From the NCBI GenBank assembly GCA_965365445.1, contig CBDUBS010000036.1, forward strand, positions 1-25,904: a stretch of DNA of 25,904 bases. The letters run 5' to 3'. Positions 24,572 through 25,904 of this stretch are shown piece by piece. Made by a program: the position numbers and the translations under genes. The notes below the pieces were generated by a model. It worked only from the letters and a program-made list of their open reading frames with translations. It did no database searches and was not told where the DNA came from. The DNA is from CBDUBS01 sp965365445 (GTDB lineage: Bacteria; Bacteroidota; Rhodothermia; Rhodothermales; DASSAV01). The first letter of the stretch is position 1, and each line of letters starts with the position of its first letter.

Positions 24572-25396
24572 TCAGGATGAGGCATTTTCTGCGGCGATAA
24601 TCGCTCTCGGAAGTTCCGAAATTGCCGGCAGGGCCTCTTCGGCTCGCCGGACGATGTCGGAGTAGGCCCCAAACAGGATTCCTACGTCCACGGAATAGGC
24701 CAGGTATTGCACACCTGCACTTCGCCACCGCCGAACGTCATCCACCGATTCGACGAACGTACCGACGGCCTTACCGCAGGCTCTGGCCCTGTTTACGGCC
24801 TTTTCCATTTCCGCCTGGACACGGGCATGGTTTACCTGACCCGGTACTCCACAAGCCTGTGACAGGTCGTAGGGCCCAATGAAAACGACATCGATCCCCT
24901 CTACCTCAAGAATTTCGTCCAGCCGTTCTATCCCGTCGAGCCCTTCGATGTGGATGACAACCAGCACTTCATTGTTGGCGCGGCTGAAATAAGCTTCGCG
25001 TGGCAGGGCCGAGTACCGGGCCGCCCGAACGTAGCGACACATGCCGCGGCTTCCCTCCGGGTGAAAGCGGGCGGCCGTAGCGGCGCGGCGGGCGTCGTCG
25101 GCGGAGGCCACCTGCGGTACTTCGACAGCGGCGGCGCCGATGTCGAGCGCACGGAGCACGAGCCCCGAATCGTTTTCCGTCACACGCACCACCGGTGTAA
25201 TGCCCGTCAGTTCGGCGGCGCGTATCAGGTGCTGTGCCGTTTCAAACGTGATCGGGCCGTGCTCCATATCAATGATGACGAAGTCGAATCCCGCATGTGC
25301 GGCTATCTCGACCGTAGCCGGATCGGTCAGTTTCATAAACGGACCGATGGCCGTTTGCCCCGTCAGGAGCTTTTCCTTGAGCGTGTTATTCCGCAT
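24572..25396 (-). CDS. HpcH/HpaI-family class II aldolase (2-keto-3-deoxy sugar-acid aldolase type)
   Basis: The start at MRNNTLKEKLLTGQTAIG (274 residues) is preferred because AAGG, overlapping the stop of the upstream aldehyde dehydrogenase, lies 6 bases before the ATG; the earlier in-frame start would fall inside that gene. The residues of HpaI (His45, Arg70, Glu149, Asp175) appear as His46 in DMEHGP, Arg71 in VVRVTEND, Glu151 in IHIEGLDG and Asp177 in FIGPYDLS, with the same internal spacing. These metal-dependent enzymes split 2-keto-3-deoxy acids to pyruvate and an aldehyde. In this context 2-keto-3-deoxy-fuconate, -rhamnonate or -pentonate are the likeliest substrates (product lactaldehyde or glycolaldehyde), but the sequence does not decide. 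No signal peptide is present, so it is cytoplasmic. It is coupled to the aldehyde dehydrogenase with a 7-base gap. Confidence 0.9.
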   Translation of the reverse strand: MRNNTLKEKLLTGQTAIGPFMKLTDPATVEIAAHAGFDFVIIDMEHGPITFETAQHLIRAAELTGITPVVRVTENDSGLVLRALDIGAAAVEVPQVASADDARRAATAARFHPEGSRGMCRYVRAARYSALPREAYFSRANNEVLVVIHIEGLDGIERLDEILEVEGIDVVFIGPYDLSQACGVPGQVNHARVQAEMEKAVNRARACGKAVGTFVESVDDVRRWRSAGVQYLAYSVDVGILFGAYSDIVRRAEEALPAISELPRAIIAAENASS

Positions 25397-25403
25397 ACGA
25401 ACC

Positions 25404-25904
25404 TTATTGCTTGACGGTAATGCGTTTGTGTACGAGATAATCTTCAAGGGCGTAGTGCGAACCGTCATGGCCCATCCCGCTCTCCTTTATGCCTCCATGC
25501 GGTAGGTAGATGGCATATTTGAAGCCGTTCACCTGAACCTCGCCGAAGGCCAGGCGCTCGCTCAGCCGGGCAATGCGGCCGGCATCCCCAGTATACACGT
25601 AAGCCACCAGACCGGCCTCCGTATCGTTGGCTTGCCCGATCCCGCTTTCTTCGTCGGTAAAAGAAAGGAGTGATACCACGGGACCGAAAATTTCTTCGCG
25701 TACGATGCGCATCGCCGGCGTCACGTTTTTCAGGATCGTGGGAGGGAAAAAGAAACCCCGTGGCATGGGTTCCGGAGTTTGCTCCGGCGTGACGCGTTCG
25801 GCTCCTCCGGCGAGGGCTTCTTCAACGAGCGCCTGTACGCGCGAGCGTGCTTCGGCATGGATGAGTGGCCCCATGGTAGGGCTATCCTTACGGCCAAACC
25901 CGAG
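25404..25904 (-). CDS. NAD(P)-dependent aldehyde dehydrogenase, C-terminal part (5' end outside window)
   Basis: The frame is open from the right edge, giving 166 codons plus stop; about two thirds of a normal 480-500-residue protein, including the catalytic Cys and Glu, lies outside. The visible part is typical of the aldehyde dehydrogenase superfamily: TMGPLIHAEARSRV at the start, REEIFGPVVSLLSF, AGLVAYVYTGD, FGEVQVNGF and IKESGMGHDGSHYALEDYL. The KESGMG string and ending are most like succinate-/2-ketoglutarate-semialdehyde, lactaldehyde and glycolaldehyde dehydrogenases. With the aldolase 7 bases downstream it would oxidise the aldehyde released from a 2-keto-3-deoxy sugar acid, or a semialdehyde further along the same route. 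Substrate choice is inference. It is a cytoplasmic enzyme. Confidence 0.92.
   Translation of the reverse strand, partial: LGFGRKDSPTMGPLIHAEARSRVQALVEEALAGGAERVTPEQTPEPMPRGFFFPPTILKNVTPAMRIVREEIFGPVVSLLSFTDEESGIGQANDTEAGLVAYVYTGDAGRIARLSERLAFGEVQVNGFKYAIYLPHGGIKESGMGHDGSHYALEDYLVHKRITVKQ

Overview
The window is a 25.9 kb stretch of accessory DNA for carbohydrate use. Every gene I can support lies on the minus strand, so transcription runs from the right edge to the left. The combination of a TonB-dependent receptor with an N-terminal carboxypeptidase-regulatory-like domain, a PorV-type outer-membrane protein and a secreted protein with a type IX/FlgD-like C-terminal domain points to the Bacteroidota/Rhodothermota/Balneolota/Ignavibacteria part of the FCB group. 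The moderately high GC and the occasional strong Shine-Dalgarno sequence fit Rhodothermota or Balneolota better than Bacteroidia, but this placement is inference. No rRNA, tRNA, CRISPR array, insertion sequence, regulator gene or SusD homologue was seen.

Right block (25904 to 15724), in transcription order: an aldehyde dehydrogenase cut by the window edge, an HpcH/HpaI-type 2-keto-3-deoxy sugar-acid aldolase, a secreted GH101-like glycosidase candidate, two secreted S1 sulfatases (start/stop overlap TAATG), an MFS sugar/H+ symporter and a leaderless GH127 beta-L-arabinofuranosidase. Downstream of GH127 lies a truncated remnant of what looks like a DUF6786 protein.

Middle block (14817 to 8497): a regulatory-looking AT-rich leader with hairpins and a repeated 7-mer, then a large TonB-dependent receptor with an excellent ribosome binding site, a secreted protein with a T9SS/FlgD-like C-terminus, and a PorV/PorQ-family barrel. 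This triad sits where a SusC/SusD pair would be expected.

Left block (8264 to 1): a parallel beta-helix protein with a chitobiase-like domain and a C-terminal PDZ domain, a Tat-exported PhoD-like metallophosphatase with an N-terminal lectin-like region, a GH29-like alpha-L-fucosidase relative, and a second beta-helix paralogue cut by the left edge.

Working model (inference): secreted sulfatases, beta-helix, GH29-like, GH101-like and PhoD-like enzymes trim a sulfated, perhaps phosphorylated, heteroglycan. The TonB receptor imports fragments across the outer membrane and the MFS porter takes sugars into the cytoplasm. GH127 releases L-arabinofuranose inside the cell, and the aldolase plus aldehyde dehydrogenase finish a non-phosphorylating sugar-acid route to pyruvate and an oxidised aldehyde.
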